Positions 16,737 through 25,687 are shown, counted from the first letter of the stretch. The stretch: 64,000 nt of DNA from Millisia brevis NBRC 105863 (GCF_001552615.1 NZ_BCRN01000004.1:1-64000); one strand, 5' to 3'. Notes: a model not told the origin generated them from the letters alone. Numbers and translations are program-made.

Positions 16737-17898
16737 GTCGTGGGACGACCGCCCATACGGCGGCGCGTGGACACTGTTGGGCGGTCGTACGCCGCAGGCG
16801 CGGGCGTTTGCGGTCTATCTCGTCGCCTGCAGCATTCTGCAGGTGATGTGGCCGGTCGACGGTGTCGAGAGGTCCTGGACGACCGCGCTGGCGGTGCTCC
16901 TGCTGGTGATCACCGTGACGATCATGATGGCGGTATCGGCCGAACCGCTGCCCATGGCGGCCACCGTGGCGTTGATCGTCTTCGGCACCGGGTCGACGGC
17001 GGTCGCCCTGGTCGCCGTCCCCGGCCGGATCCTCGAACCCCCACAGGTGTGGGAGGTCGGCTCGCTGATCGTCGTGTACACCTTCCTGTGCATCCGGGGG
17101 CGCATCCTGGCCGGCTGGATCGGGACGATCCTGCTGGTCGTGGTCTGTTGTATCTGGGCCTACGCGCGGGGTCTCGGGGTGGCCTACGGACTGTCGTTCT
17201 CACTGGTCAACGTCGGACCGATGTTGATGGCCACCGTGTTCGCGATGGTCGTCGCCCCCGCCGCCGCCGAGATCTACGCGCTGCGTCGTGAATCGGCGGA
17301 CAGGGCGGTAGCCGAGGCGGCCGCGGCCGCCCGGTTGGCCGAGCGCGATCGACAACTCCAGCGTTTCGACCGGCTCGCCCGTCCCAGCCTCGAGCGCATC
17401 GCCGCCGGTGGGCCGTATACCGACGGGGAGATCGCCGACTTCGCAGCCCTGGAAGCGCATCTGCGCGATCTGGTGCGCGCCCCCGGGCTGGTACATCCCG
17501 ATCTCGACGCGGCGGTCTGGGAGTTGCGGCGGCGCGGTGTCGGGGTGCGGATGCACGACGGCCACGCGCTCGACGGGGCACAGTCGAATACCCGCGAGGA
17601 CATCCGCCGCCGCATCATCGAGGAGATCTCCGGAATCGACTCCGGCACGGTGACCGTGCGCATCCTGCCGCGCGGGCGCGAGCACCTGGCGAGCGTGGTC
17701 GCCGACGGGGACGACGGGATCCGCCGGATCGACTTCCTGCGCGACGGCACGATCATCGAGGACGTGGACGCCATCCCCGATGCCGTTGTGGTCGACGCGG
17801 CGTCGGATTCACTGCCGGGCGAACGCCTCCCGCCAACCGACGGTGCGCCCGACCCGCAGGATCGATCGCTGGTAGATCCGAGCGGCGACCGCGGATAG
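16729..17898 (+). CDS. kinase-like membrane protein lacking phospho-His and ATPase motifs
   Basis: 389 residues with about six hydrophobic segments (25-180), then a cytoplasmic coiled-coil-like region (ALRRESADRAVAEAAAAARLAERDRQLQRFDRL). The segment RFDRLARPSL lines up with RFDALTHDWV of the upstream kinase, with Arg218 where the kinase has its phospho-His. No N-box or glycine boxes follow. It therefore looks like a catalytically dead relative that could pair with the active kinase. Its last 90 bases overlap, in antiparallel, the end of the ABC permease gene. I do not recognise a named family, and the partner role is inferred. Confidence 0.7.
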   Translation: MPESWDDRPYGGAWTLLGGRTPQARAFAVYLVACSILQVMWPVDGVERSWTTALAVLLLVITVTIMMAVSAEPLPMAATVALIVFGTGSTAVALVAVPGRILEPPQVWEVGSLIVVYTFLCIRGRILAGWIGTILLVVVCCIWAYARGLGVAYGLSFSLVNVGPMLMATVFAMVVAPAAAEIYALRRESADRAVAEAAAAARLAERDRQLQRFDRLARPSLERIAAGGPYTDGEIADFAALEAHLRDLVRAPGLVHPDLDAAVWELRRRGVGVRMHDGHALDGAQSNTREDIRRRIIEEISGIDSGTVTVRILPRGREHLASVVADGDDGIRRIDFLRDGTIIEDVDAIPDAVVVDAASDSLPGERLPPTDGAPDPQDRSLVDPSGDRG

Positions 17899-19005
17899 CA
17901 GCGCCGTCGCAAGGATCATCAGCACGACGGTGGTCACGATCTGCAGCGGTGTCGCCACCCCGGACGCGATCCGCAGCGGCATGAGGATCGCCGAGAACGG
18001 CGGTATCCAGCTCAGCGTGGCGATCAGGGTGTTGTCCGGATTGTTGATCGAGAAGATCGCGGAGAAGAACATCGCCATGATCAGCAGGGTCAGGGGAGTC
18101 GTCGTCGAGCTGACGTCCTCCTGCCGCGATACCAGCGAGCCGCCGGCCGCGTAGAGGACCGCGAAGAACAGGTAGCCCAGGACGAACCAGCCGAGGACGC
18201 TCGCCAGGGTGCCGAGGGCGGCGCCGGTGATCGTCAGCGTTCCGGTGGCCAGGCCCGTCGCGACACCGACGACGCCGTAGACGGTCATCTGCGCCAACCC
18301 GACCGCCCCGATGCCGAAGATCTTGCCCCACAGCAACTGCATCGGTCGCAGGGTCGAGAGCAGCAGCTCGACCACCCGGCTCGACTTCTCCTCGACCACC
18401 CCCATCGCCACGTACATGCCGAACAACAGGATCTGGCCGTAGAGCAGGATCACCGCGATCATCGAGAGCGCCACCCGCTGGCCGCGTTCCGGATCGGGCG
18501 GGTCGATCGCGGAGACGGTCACCACCGCGTCGGCGGTGCGGGCGGCGATCTCGGCGGGGTCGACCCCGACGGCGACAAGCGCCGCAGCCCTGGCCTGTTC
18601 GGTCACGGCGGTCTGCAGGATCGACTGCAGCGTGGCGCCGAGCTCCGATGCGGTGATCGCCGTGTAGCTCCCGCCGTCGCCCGGTACCAGCGCCGCGTCC
18701 AGATCCCCGGAGGTCACCCGGTCGCGCGCGGTCTGCGCATCGGCGACCTGCTCGACGTCGACCGGCGCGCCGGCGGCATCGCCGACCGCCGCGATCGTCG
18801 CCGCTATCGACTGGTCGCCGACCAGCCCGACCGATGAACTCGACGGTTGGCCGTTGCCGGAGAAGATCGAGTAGGCGATGATGCCGCCGACGATCACCAC
18901 GAGGGTGATCAGGTTGCTGATCAGGAAGCTGCGCTTGCCGACCTGGGTGCGGAATTCGCGACGCGCGACCAGAGCGATCGCGCGGCCGGTGCCGATGGTG
19001 CTCAC
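17809..19005 (-). CDS. ABC-2 type exporter permease (NatB-like)
   Basis: A 398-residue permease. The N-terminal helix (SFLISNLITLVVIVGGIIAYSIF) is followed by an extracytoplasmic domain of about 150 residues and then five to six helices, with the characteristic cytoplasmic motif VVEEKSSRVVELLLSTLRPMQLLWGK. This plan matches NatB/YhaP permeases, which export sodium, drugs or antimicrobial peptides. GTG 19005 overlaps the ATPase stop by 4 bases, showing coupled translation. Its 3-prime end overlaps the convergent kinase-like gene by 90 bp, an unusually long convergent overlap. Confidence 0.85.
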   Translation of the reverse strand: MSTIGTGRAIALVARREFRTQVGKRSFLISNLITLVVIVGGIIAYSIFSGNGQPSSSSVGLVGDQSIAATIAAVGDAAGAPVDVEQVADAQTARDRVTSGDLDAALVPGDGGSYTAITASELGATLQSILQTAVTEQARAAALVAVGVDPAEIAARTADAVVTVSAIDPPDPERGQRVALSMIAVILLYGQILLFGMYVAMGVVEEKSSRVVELLLSTLRPMQLLWGKIFGIGAVGLAQMTVYGVVGVATGLATGTLTITGAALGTLASVLGWFVLGYLFFAVLYAAGGSLVSRQEDVSSTTTPLTLLIMAMFFSAIFSINNPDNTLIATLSWIPPFSAILMPLRIASGVATPLQIVTTVVLMILATALLSAVAARIYQRSILRVGRTVGWREAFARQ

Positions 19006-19901
19006 GCGGAGACCACCTCTCGGAAGAGGTCGGTCAAACTTGTTGTTTGTCTGGAGAATTCGTGGACCGGTCCGGTTCGAAGGGCGGCGGTCAGGACCTG
19101 TTGGTCGTCGGTGTCCGGGTCGAGGTCGAGCAGGGTGCGCGAGCCGTCGGTCGCGACGGTGCGCACGCCGGGAAGCCCCTCGGCCCAGCCGGGCGGGGCA
19201 AGGGGGGCGTCGACCACCAGGCGCACGGGGCCACCGGCCCGCAACTGATCGACGGTGCCGACGGCGCTCATCCGTCCGCCGGCGATGATGCCGACCCGAT
19301 GACACAGCCGTTGCACCAGATCGAGCTGGTGGCTCGAGAAGACCACGGGCACCCCGGTCGCGGCCTTTTCGACCAGCACCTCGCTCATGACGTCCACCGC
19401 CACCGGGTCGAGCCCGGAGAACGGTTCGTCCAGCACGAGGACGAGCGGATCGTGGACCAGCGCCGCCGCCAGCTGGACGCGCTGCTGATTGCCCAGGCTC
19501 AGCGCGTCGACCTCGTCGCCGAGCCGGTCGGCGATGCCGAGGCGGTCGGTCCACCGCTCGACCGCCGCGCGGGCGTCGGTGGGCGAGAGCCCGTGCAGTT
19601 GGGCCAGATAGCGCAACTGACTGCCGACCTTCATCTTCGGATACAGCCCGCGTTCCTCGGGCATGTAGCCGATCGTGCGGCGTACGTCGAGATCGACCGG
19701 TCGACCGCCGAGCCGCACCTCACCGGAGTCGGCGGCCAGCACGCCCAGCACGATCCGCATGGTCGTGGTCTTGCCGGCGCCGTTGCTCCCGACGAAGCCG
19801 AAGATCTCGCCCGGTTCGACCGCGAAGCTGACGTCCTCGAGTGCCACCACGTCGCCGTACCGCTTCGCGAGATGTTCGAGGGTCAGTGTCGGTGCTGCCA
19901 T
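19002..19901 (-). CDS. ABC exporter ATPase (NatA-like)
   Basis: A 299-residue ATP-binding subunit. Walker A GSNGAGKTT is near residue 39, followed by the signature LSLGNQQ, Walker B LVLVLDEP and the switch SSHQLD. An 80-residue C-terminal extension follows, as in NatA-type subunits. It powers the permease encoded directly downstream. The frame is open further upstream, but ATG 19901 is the natural family start and earlier sequence is not ABC-like. It is divergent from nothing nearby; the Dps gene follows its promoter region on the same strand. Confidence 0.88.
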   Translation of the reverse strand: MAAPTLTLEHLAKRYGDVVALEDVSFAVEPGEIFGFVGSNGAGKTTTMRIVLGVLAADSGEVRLGGRPVDLDVRRTIGYMPEERGLYPKMKVGSQLRYLAQLHGLSPTDARAAVERWTDRLGIADRLGDEVDALSLGNQQRVQLAAALVHDPLVLVLDEPFSGLDPVAVDVMSEVLVEKAATGVPVVFSSHQLDLVQRLCHRVGIIAGGRMSAVGTVDQLRAGGPVRLVVDAPLAPPGWAEGLPGVRTVATDGSRTLLDLDPDTDDQQVLTAALRTGPVHEFSRQTTSLTDLFREVVSA

Positions 19902-20126
19902 CGCATGCTCCCCGGGTTGTTCCGACCCGCGGGCCGGTGAAGGGTTCGTCGAAAGGTCTCGGGTCGGATTCTCCGGTTCGGTTGTGGATCGGGTGGGACC
20001 CCACGCGGGAAGTATGGGACGTGTCGGCCGGCCGCACGGCGAATTGCGCACACCGGCCGGACGGACACCAACGGCGCGCACCCGGTGGACCGGGCACGCG
20101 CCGTTGGTGACGGTGTGGGGAATCGC

Positions 20127-20648
20127 TTACGGGCGCACGTTCTCCGAGGAGATCATCCAGGCGAGCTTCTCGAGGTCGTCGATGATCTGGTGCAGCAGAT
20201 CGGCGGTCGAGGGATCCTCGGCGTCGACCCGGTCGTGTACCTCACGCACGGAGGCGACGGCGGCCGCGAGCGCGCCGGTGATCAGGTCGACCACGATGGC
20301 GGTCTGCTGCAGGCCCGCCGGGAACGCCGGCAGGGAGGTGGTGGCCGCGACGGTGTCGGTGCGACCGTCGGCCGCGGCCTGGAGGGCGCGCATCCGCTCG
20401 GCGATGGTGTCGCTGTGGGCGCGGGCGGTGTCGACCACCTCGTCCAACTGCAGGTGCAGGTCGCGGAAGTTCGGTCCGACGACGTTCCAGTGGGCCTGCT
20501 TGCCCTGCAGGTGCAGCTCGGTCAGCTCGACGAGCACCTTCTGCAGGTCGGCGGCCAGTTCGGCGGAGGCGGTGAAGCGCAGGCCGTCCGCGTTGGGGCG
20601 CCGCGCACCCGTGGTGATGGTCGATGCGGTCCGTTCGGTCGTGGTCAT
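20127..20648 (-). CDS. dps: Dps family ferritin-like DNA-protection protein
   Basis: A 173-residue four-helix-bundle protein. Ferroxidase ligands are visible in LHLQGKQAHWNVVGPNFRDLHLQLDEVVDTARAHSDTIAERM split across the first two helices (His and Asp/Glu of the Dps site). Dps dodecamers oxidise and store iron and shield DNA during starvation or peroxide stress. The ATG has GGAG 5 bases upstream. The 340-bp divergent region to the MarR/DHA2 operon carries an iron-box-like site, so iron status may influence both sides. Confidence 0.92.
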   Translation of the reverse strand: MTTTERTASTITTGARRPNADGLRFTASAELAADLQKVLVELTELHLQGKQAHWNVVGPNFRDLHLQLDEVVDTARAHSDTIAERMRALQAAADGRTDTVAATTSLPAFPAGLQQTAIVVDLITGALAAAVASVREVHDRVDAEDPSTADLLHQIIDDLEKLAWMISSENVRP

Positions 20649-20835
20649 CTTCGCTCCGTTTCGCTACATTCGTCAGCCGTTACAGCTCATCGGTTTCTGC
20701 CGGAATTGGGCTGCTCCGGCACATTTCGTACAACAGGTGCATGCGGCCCGTAATTCCGAATCACGCGGATCTGTGATCGACGTCTCGGCGAAAAGCTCGG
20801 GCCGCTTTTCCGCGTTGTCCTCACTATCCACATAT

Positions 20836-20850
20836 GACAGTCTTGCTGTC
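20836..20850. promoter_or_regulatory. inverted repeat GACAG-n5-CTGTC in the dps/marR divergent region
   Basis: GACAGTCTTGCTGTC has 5-bp arms. A second dyad, CCAGC-CTT-GCTGG, lies at 20903-20915, and TGTCCAG/CTGGACA repeats frame the stretch between them. Their spacing in a divergent promoter region suggests operators for the MarR protein encoded next, but this is unproven. Confidence 0.35.
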
Positions 20851-20940
20851 CAGTATGGCGAGGCTTAGTGAGGTTTGCATGGGTACACACTCGACCAAGT
20901 TGCCAGCCTTGCTGGACATGTTAGATAACCCAATGGCATA

Positions 20941-20959
20941 TTAAGTTAGGCAAACGTAA
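20941..20959 (+). promoter_or_regulatory. IdeR/DtxR-type iron box
   Basis: TTAAGTTAGGCAAACGTAA agrees with the consensus TTAGGTTAGGCTAACCTAA at 16 of 19 positions. It lies 19-52 bases before the candidate starts of the MarR gene, where IdeR bound to iron would block transcription. This predicts iron-repressed expression of the MarR/DHA2 exporter operon. The site score was counted by eye. Confidence 0.6.
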
Positions 20960-20992
20960 GTCGGAGTTTTGTTCCGAGTGTCGGATCAGGTG

Positions 20993-21466
20993 ATGAAAGT
21001 GAATGCAGCGCAGTCGTCGGGTACGGACTCGGCGGAACGTTTTTCTCCCGAATATCGGGAGCGGGTCCAGGCGCTCAGCGGTGATATCGCCGCGTTCTGG
21101 CGACGTATGCGCACCGAGCGGGTGGACCACATGCTCACGCCGAGCCAACTGCAGGCTCTCGGCCATCTGCGCCGGGAGGGCGCGATGACCGCCGCACGGC
21201 TGGCGCACTTCGAGCAGGTGACCCCGCAGTCGATCGCCCGGACCCTCGCGATGCTCGAGGAGCAGGGCATGATCCGTCGCGGCAGCGATCCCACCGACGC
21301 CCGCGCCACCCGCGTCGAGATCACCGACACCGGTCTGGCCACCCTGGCCCTCGACGCCGAGATGCGCACGCTGTGGCTGTGCGAGCTGCTCGACGAGCGC
21401 TGCACCGCCCACGAGCGCGAGATGCTCTTCGTCGCCGCGGCGATCCTGCGGGATCTGAGCCGGTGA
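20993..21466 (+). CDS. MarR family regulator
   Basis: A winged-helix repressor of about 157 residues. The DNA-binding part includes LTPSQLQALGHLRREGAMTAARLAHFEQVTPQSIARTLAMLEEQGMI, followed by the wing RRGSDPTDARATRVEIT. It overlaps the downstream exporter gene by 4 bases (GTGA), so the pair is one operon and the exporter is the likely target. The start is uncertain: ATG 20993 was chosen, with GTG 20978 or TTG 20969 as alternatives. An iron box lies just upstream. Confidence 0.88.
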   Translation: MKVNAAQSSGTDSAERFSPEYRERVQALSGDIAAFWRRMRTERVDHMLTPSQLQALGHLRREGAMTAARLAHFEQVTPQSIARTLAMLEEQGMIRRGSDPTDARATRVEITDTGLATLALDAEMRTLWLCELLDERCTAHEREMLFVAAAILRDLSR

Positions 21467-22854
21467 CGGCCACCCGATCCGAGCCGAACGCCGTCGAGAC
21501 CGCGACGCGCATCCCGCTGTCGACATCGATCGGCCTGGGCACCGGCTCGATGTTGCAGCCGCTCAACTCGTCGATGATCGCGGTGGCCGTGGTGGCGATC
21601 GCCGCCCACTACGGCTCGCCGTCGGCGGCCACCTGGGTGATCTCGGCGTTGTACATCGCGACCGCGGTGACCGGACCCGCCGCCGGTCGGCTGGGGGAGT
21701 TGTTCGGCGCCCGGCGGGTGTACACCGCCGGCCTGGTGCTGATCGCGATCGGCTCGATCATGGGCACGCTCGCCCCGAGCATCGGCTGGCTGATCGCCGC
21801 CCGGGTGATCCTCGGCATCGGAACGGCGACCCAGTATCCGACGGCGATGACGATCGTGCGGACCATGGCCGAACGCACCGGCGCGCGTACCTCCTCGGCG
21901 ATCGCGGTGCTGTCGGTCTGCGCCCAGTCGATGGTCGCCCTCGGGCCGACGCTCGGCGGCCTGCTGGTGGGGCTGCTCGGCTGGCAGTCGATCTTCTGGG
22001 TCAACCTGCCGATGGTGGTGGTGACGTTCCTCTGGGTGCGGCGGGTGACGCCGGCCGATACCCAGCGGATCGGTGGGCTGCGGCCCGCGCTCGCGGCCCT
22101 GGACGTACCGGGGCTGGCGCTCTTCCTGGGGCTGCTGACCTCGACGATGTTCCTGCTGCTGTCCCTGGGCGGGAGTCCGGCGTGGTGGCTGCTGCCGGTG
22201 ATCGTGGTGCTCGCCGCCGGATTCGTCGCCCGGGAGCGGCGCACCACCGGACCCTTTATCGACGTGCGGGCCCTCGTGCGCAACCGGGCCCTGACCCTGA
22301 CCCTCGGGCGCACCTTCGCGGTCTACACCTGCTTCTACTGCATCTTCTTCGGGGTACCGCAGTGGTTGATGACCGAACGCGGCTTCTCGGCGATGACCGC
22401 CGGGCTGTTGATGCTGCCGGTGGCGGTCACCGGGATCTGCGCGACGATGCTGGCCACGGCGATCAATACCCGGGCCGGGGCGCGGGTCACCCTGGCGATC
22501 GGCATGGTCGGTCTGCTGATCGCCGGTCTGGCGCTCGGGCTCGCCGAGACGGTCGAAACCCCGCTGATCGGCCTGGTGCTGGTGTCGTTCCTGCTCGGAA
22601 TACCGAACGGGTTCAACAACATCGGGAATCAGAACGTCATCAATGCGGTCTCGGGTGTGCACGAGGTCGGAACCGCGATCGGCATGTACCGCACCGTGCA
22701 GTACATGGCGGCGAATATGGCCGCGGTCGTGCTGGAATTGGCGCTGCGTCCCGGCGACGGAGGACTGCGGACCGTCGGTCTCTTCCTGGTGATCGTGGCC
22801 GCGCTAGGGTTGGTCGGCGTCCTCGCCTCGCGGACCCTGCGTTCGGTGCGGTAG
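21463..22854 (+). CDS. DHA2-type (14-helix) MFS exporter
   Basis: A 463-residue drug:H+ antiporter-2 carrier with about 14 hydrophobic helices. It has GRLGELFGARRVY after helix 2 (motif A) and the conserved GPTLGGLLVGLLGWQSIFWVN near helix 5 (motif C region). Such pumps export drugs or, in actinobacteria, siderophores. The iron box before its regulator makes a siderophore or iron-linked substrate plausible, but no siderophore gene is nearby. Translation is coupled to marR through the GTGA overlap. Confidence 0.88.
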   Translation: MTATRSEPNAVETATRIPLSTSIGLGTGSMLQPLNSSMIAVAVVAIAAHYGSPSAATWVISALYIATAVTGPAAGRLGELFGARRVYTAGLVLIAIGSIMGTLAPSIGWLIAARVILGIGTATQYPTAMTIVRTMAERTGARTSSAIAVLSVCAQSMVALGPTLGGLLVGLLGWQSIFWVNLPMVVVTFLWVRRVTPADTQRIGGLRPALAALDVPGLALFLGLLTSTMFLLLSLGGSPAWWLLPVIVVLAAGFVARERRTTGPFIDVRALVRNRALTLTLGRTFAVYTCFYCIFFGVPQWLMTERGFSAMTAGLLMLPVAVTGICATMLATAINTRAGARVTLAIGMVGLLIAGLALGLAETVETPLIGLVLVSFLLGIPNGFNNIGNQNVINAVSGVHEVGTAIGMYRTVQYMAANMAAVVLELALRPGDGGLRTVGLFLVIVAALGLVGVLASRTLRSVR

Positions 22855-22901
22855 TCGATCGGCGGGTGCTCGCACGATCGCCGTCGATTCGAGGAGCCGC
22901 C

Positions 22902-23732
22902 TTGTCCCTGCGCAGATTTCACCAGGTCGACGTCTTCGCCGGCGCTCCTCTCGGTGGCAATCCGGTCGCGGTGATCGTCGACGCCGAGGGGTTGTCGGAT
23001 CAGCAGATGGCGGCGACCGCGCGCTGGACGAACCTGTCGGAGACGACCTTCGTGCTGCCCCCGACCGATCCGGCCGCCGACTACCGGCTGCGGATCTTCA
23101 CCCCGGGCGGCGAGTTGCCCTTCGCCGGGCATCCGACCCTCGGCAGCGCCTTCGCCTGGCTCTCGACGGTCGGCGATCCGGGGCGCGACCTGATCCAGGA
23201 ATGTGGCGCCGGACTGGTCGCCGTCCGGTTCACGCAGGGCCGCCCGGCCTTCGCCGCGCCGGCCCTGGTGCGGACCGGGCCGGTCGACGAACACGCCCTG
23301 GGTCGGGTGGCGGCGTCGCTGCGGATCGCCCGTAGCGACATCCTCGATCACCAGTGGGTCGACAACGGACCCGGCTGGCTGGGGGTCCTGCTGGAGTCCG
23401 GAGCCCGCGTTCGCGCGCTGGAACCGGATTTCGGCGCGATGGGCGATCTCGCCGTCGGGGTGGTCGGACCGCAGGTGCACCGCGAGGAGACCGCCTTCGA
23501 GGTCCGTGCTTTCGCCCCCGGTCACGGCGTCGACGAGGATCCGGTGACCGGCAGCCTCAACGCCGGTCTCGCGCAGTGGTTGCGCGGCGTCGGCCGCGCG
23601 CCGGCCACATTCGTCGCCGCCCAGGGCACCGCGATGGGGCGCAGTGGACGCGTCCACATCCACGACGACGGCGAGAACATCTGGGTCGGCGGCTCCTGCG
23701 TCTCGCGGGTGATCGGCACCTTCGACCTGTAG
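22902..23732 (+). CDS. PhzF family isomerase
   Basis: A 276-residue PhzF/YddE-like enzyme with the two-fold diaminopimelate-epimerase fold. Glu47 in the NLSET motif is the catalytic acid/base, and GHPTLGSAFAWL and DPVTGSLNAGL mark the two halves. PhzF of phenazine pathways isomerises dihydrohydroxyanthranilate, but most homologues, like this isolated one, have unknown substrates. The start is a TTG at 22902, supported by GAGGAG 5 bases upstream and by the canonical N-terminus beginning right there. Confidence 0.87.
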   Translation: MSLRRFHQVDVFAGAPLGGNPVAVIVDAEGLSDQQMAATARWTNLSETTFVLPPTDPAADYRLRIFTPGGELPFAGHPTLGSAFAWLSTVGDPGRDLIQECGAGLVAVRFTQGRPAFAAPALVRTGPVDEHALGRVAASLRIARSDILDHQWVDNGPGWLGVLLESGARVRALEPDFGAMGDLAVGVVGPQVHREETAFEVRAFAPGHGVDEDPVTGSLNAGLAQWLRGVGRAPATFVAAQGTAMGRSGRVHIHDDGENIWVGGSCVSRVIGTFDL

Positions 23733-23837
23733 CCCCTTCCGAAGAAGTGATCCGCATCGCTACCTGTCCAGTTGGGTGGTGCACGTCATACTTCGCGCCG
23801 GCACTCTGGACGGTGGAATCGAGGCGAGGAGGCCAGG

Positions 23838-25586
23838 GTGACGCAGGCCCGAACAGAGCAGGATGCGACGGGGCAGGACGCCGCGGCGCAGGGTCCGTCG
23901 GAAGCGCATCGGATCTATCGAGCGGCGCGCGACACGTTGCTCGCGGCCAACGGCGACTACGACCGGGCCGTCGCCGAATTCCGGTGGCCGCAGCTGCCGG
24001 AGACGTTCAACTGGGCCGTCGACTGGTTCGACGTGATAGCGCGGGGCAACGACGCGACCGCCCTGTGGATCGTCGAAGAGGACGGCAGCGAGGCGAAGTA
24101 CAGCTTCGACGACATCGCGACGCGCTCGGACCGGGTCGCCCGCTGGCTGGCCGGCCACGGTATCGGCAAGGGTGACGCGGTCATCCTGATGCTGGGTAAC
24201 CGGGTGCAGCTGTGGGAGTCGATGCTCGCGGTCATGAAGCTCGGCGCCATCCTGATGCCGACGACCACCGCGGCCAATGACCTCGCCGATCGCATCGAGC
24301 GGGGCGCGGTCAAGGCGGTCCTCGTCGCGGGCGCCGATGCGGCGGTCTTCGACGACGTGCCGGGCGACTTCCTGCGCATCGCGATCGACGGGCTGCCCGA
24401 GGGCCGCGAGGGCTGGCTCGACTACGCCGACGCCGAGTCGATCGCCGATCCGGAACCCTTCACCACGGTGACCGTGCCGAGCGATCCGCTGCTGCTCTAC
24501 TTCACCTCCGGCACCACCAGCCGGCCGAAGTTGGTGCAGCACACCCAGATTTCGTATCCGCTCGGCCACCTGACGACGATGTACTTCCTCGGTCTGAAGC
24601 CCGGCGATGTGCACCTGAACATCAGTTCGCCGGGGTGGGCGAAGCACGCGTGGAGCTGCTTCTTCGCGCCCTGGATCGCCGAGTCGACCATCTTCATCTA
24701 CAACTACGCCCGCTTCGACGCCTCGGCCCTGCTCGAGCAGATCCGACGCGCCGGGGTCACCACCTTCTGCGCGCCGCCGACGGTGTGGCGCATGCTGATT
24801 CAGGCCGATCTCAGCGGTGGCGGCGGGTCGATCCGCGAGGCGATCGGTGCCGGTGAGCCGCTCAACCCCGAGGTGATCGCCCGCGTCGAGCGCGACTGGG
24901 GGGTGACGATCCGCGACGGCTACGGCCAGACCGAGACCACCGCGCTGATCGCGAACGTCCCCGGCGCGCGGCTCGTGCCCGGTTCGATGGGCCGTTCGCT
25001 GCCCGGTGTGCCGGTGGCGGTGATCGATCCGATGACCGGTCGGCCCGCCGACGAGGGCGAGATCTGTCTGGATCTGTCACAGCATCCGCTCAACCTGATG
25101 ACCGGCTACGCCGACGACCCGGAGCGCACCGCCGCCGCGATGGCCGACGGGTACTACCACACCGGCGACGTCGCGACGATCGACAGCGACGGGTACATCA
25201 CCTTCGTCGGCCGCACCGACGACGTCTTCAAGGCGTCCGACTACAAGATCTCGCCCTTCGAGCTCGAGAGCGTGCTGATCGAGCATCCGGCGGTCGCCGA
25301 GGCCGCGGTGGTGCCGGCGCCCGACGAGACGCGACTGGCGGTGCCGAAGGCCTATGTCGCGTTGGCTGCCGGGTGGGAGCCGACCCGCGAGACCGCCTTC
25401 GAGATCCTGCAGTACGCCCGCAAGAACCTCGCCCCCTACCAGCGGGTGCGGCGGCTCGAGTTCTTCGAACTGCCCAAGACGCTGTCCGGGAAGATCCGCC
25501 GGGTCGAGCTGCGGGCCCGCGAGCACGGCATCGAGGAACTCGACAACGAGTGGCGCGACAGCCAGTTCCCCGAACTGCGGAGCTGA
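23838..25586 (+). CDS. medium-chain-type acyl-CoA synthetase
   Basis: A 582-residue adenylate-forming enzyme that makes an acyl-AMP and then an acyl-CoA. Motifs in order are the P-loop YFTSGTTSRPKLV, the core GYGQTETTALI, the hinge GRTDDVFKASDYKISPFELE and the C-terminal KTLSGKIRRVE with the catalytic Lys. The length and the SPGWAKHAWSCFFAPW stretch fit the ACSM/benzoate-medium-chain branch. GTG 23838 has GAGGAGG 5 bases upstream. It stands alone and ends in a long bidirectional hairpin. Confidence 0.88.
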   Translation: MTQARTEQDATGQDAAAQGPSEAHRIYRAARDTLLAANGDYDRAVAEFRWPQLPETFNWAVDWFDVIARGNDATALWIVEEDGSEAKYSFDDIATRSDRVARWLAGHGIGKGDAVILMLGNRVQLWESMLAVMKLGAILMPTTTAANDLADRIERGAVKAVLVAGADAAVFDDVPGDFLRIAIDGLPEGREGWLDYADAESIADPEPFTTVTVPSDPLLLYFTSGTTSRPKLVQHTQISYPLGHLTTMYFLGLKPGDVHLNISSPGWAKHAWSCFFAPWIAESTIFIYNYARFDASALLEQIRRAGVTTFCAPPTVWRMLIQADLSGGGGSIREAIGAGEPLNPEVIARVERDWGVTIRDGYGQTETTALIANVPGARLVPGSMGRSLPGVPVAVIDPMTGRPADEGEICLDLSQHPLNLMTGYADDPERTAAAMADGYYHTGDVATIDSDGYITFVGRTDDVFKASDYKISPFELESVLIEHPAVAEAAVVPAPDETRLAVPKAYVALAAGWEPTRETAFEILQYARKNLAPYQRVRRLEFFELPKTLSGKIRRVELRAREHGIEELDNEWRDSQFPELRS

Positions 25587-25599
25587 CCGACGCGACCAG

Positions 25600-25676
25600 G
25601 TGTTGCGGACGGAACCCATACGGGGCGCGGACACGATATCTGTGTCCGCGCCCCGTATGGGTTCCATCCACAACAC
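25600..25676. terminator. very long bidirectional hairpin
   Basis: The arms 25611-25634 and 25642-25665 are perfectly complementary over 24 bp, with the 7-nt loop GATATCT. Pairing resumes outward (GGA/TCC, then GTGTTG/CAACAC) with two single mismatches, giving a stem of about 35 bp. It fills the gap between two convergent genes, so a shared terminator is the simplest reading. There is no long T tract. Confidence 0.7.
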
Positions 25677-25687
25677 GCTTCGGTGGG

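Larger units (their letters stand above)
20649..20992. other. 344-bp divergent regulatory region (dps / marR)
   Basis: This AT-richer stretch has no credible gene. It holds the dps leader, several dyads (20836-20850, 20903-20915) and the iron box at 20941-20959. Confidence 0.6.
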
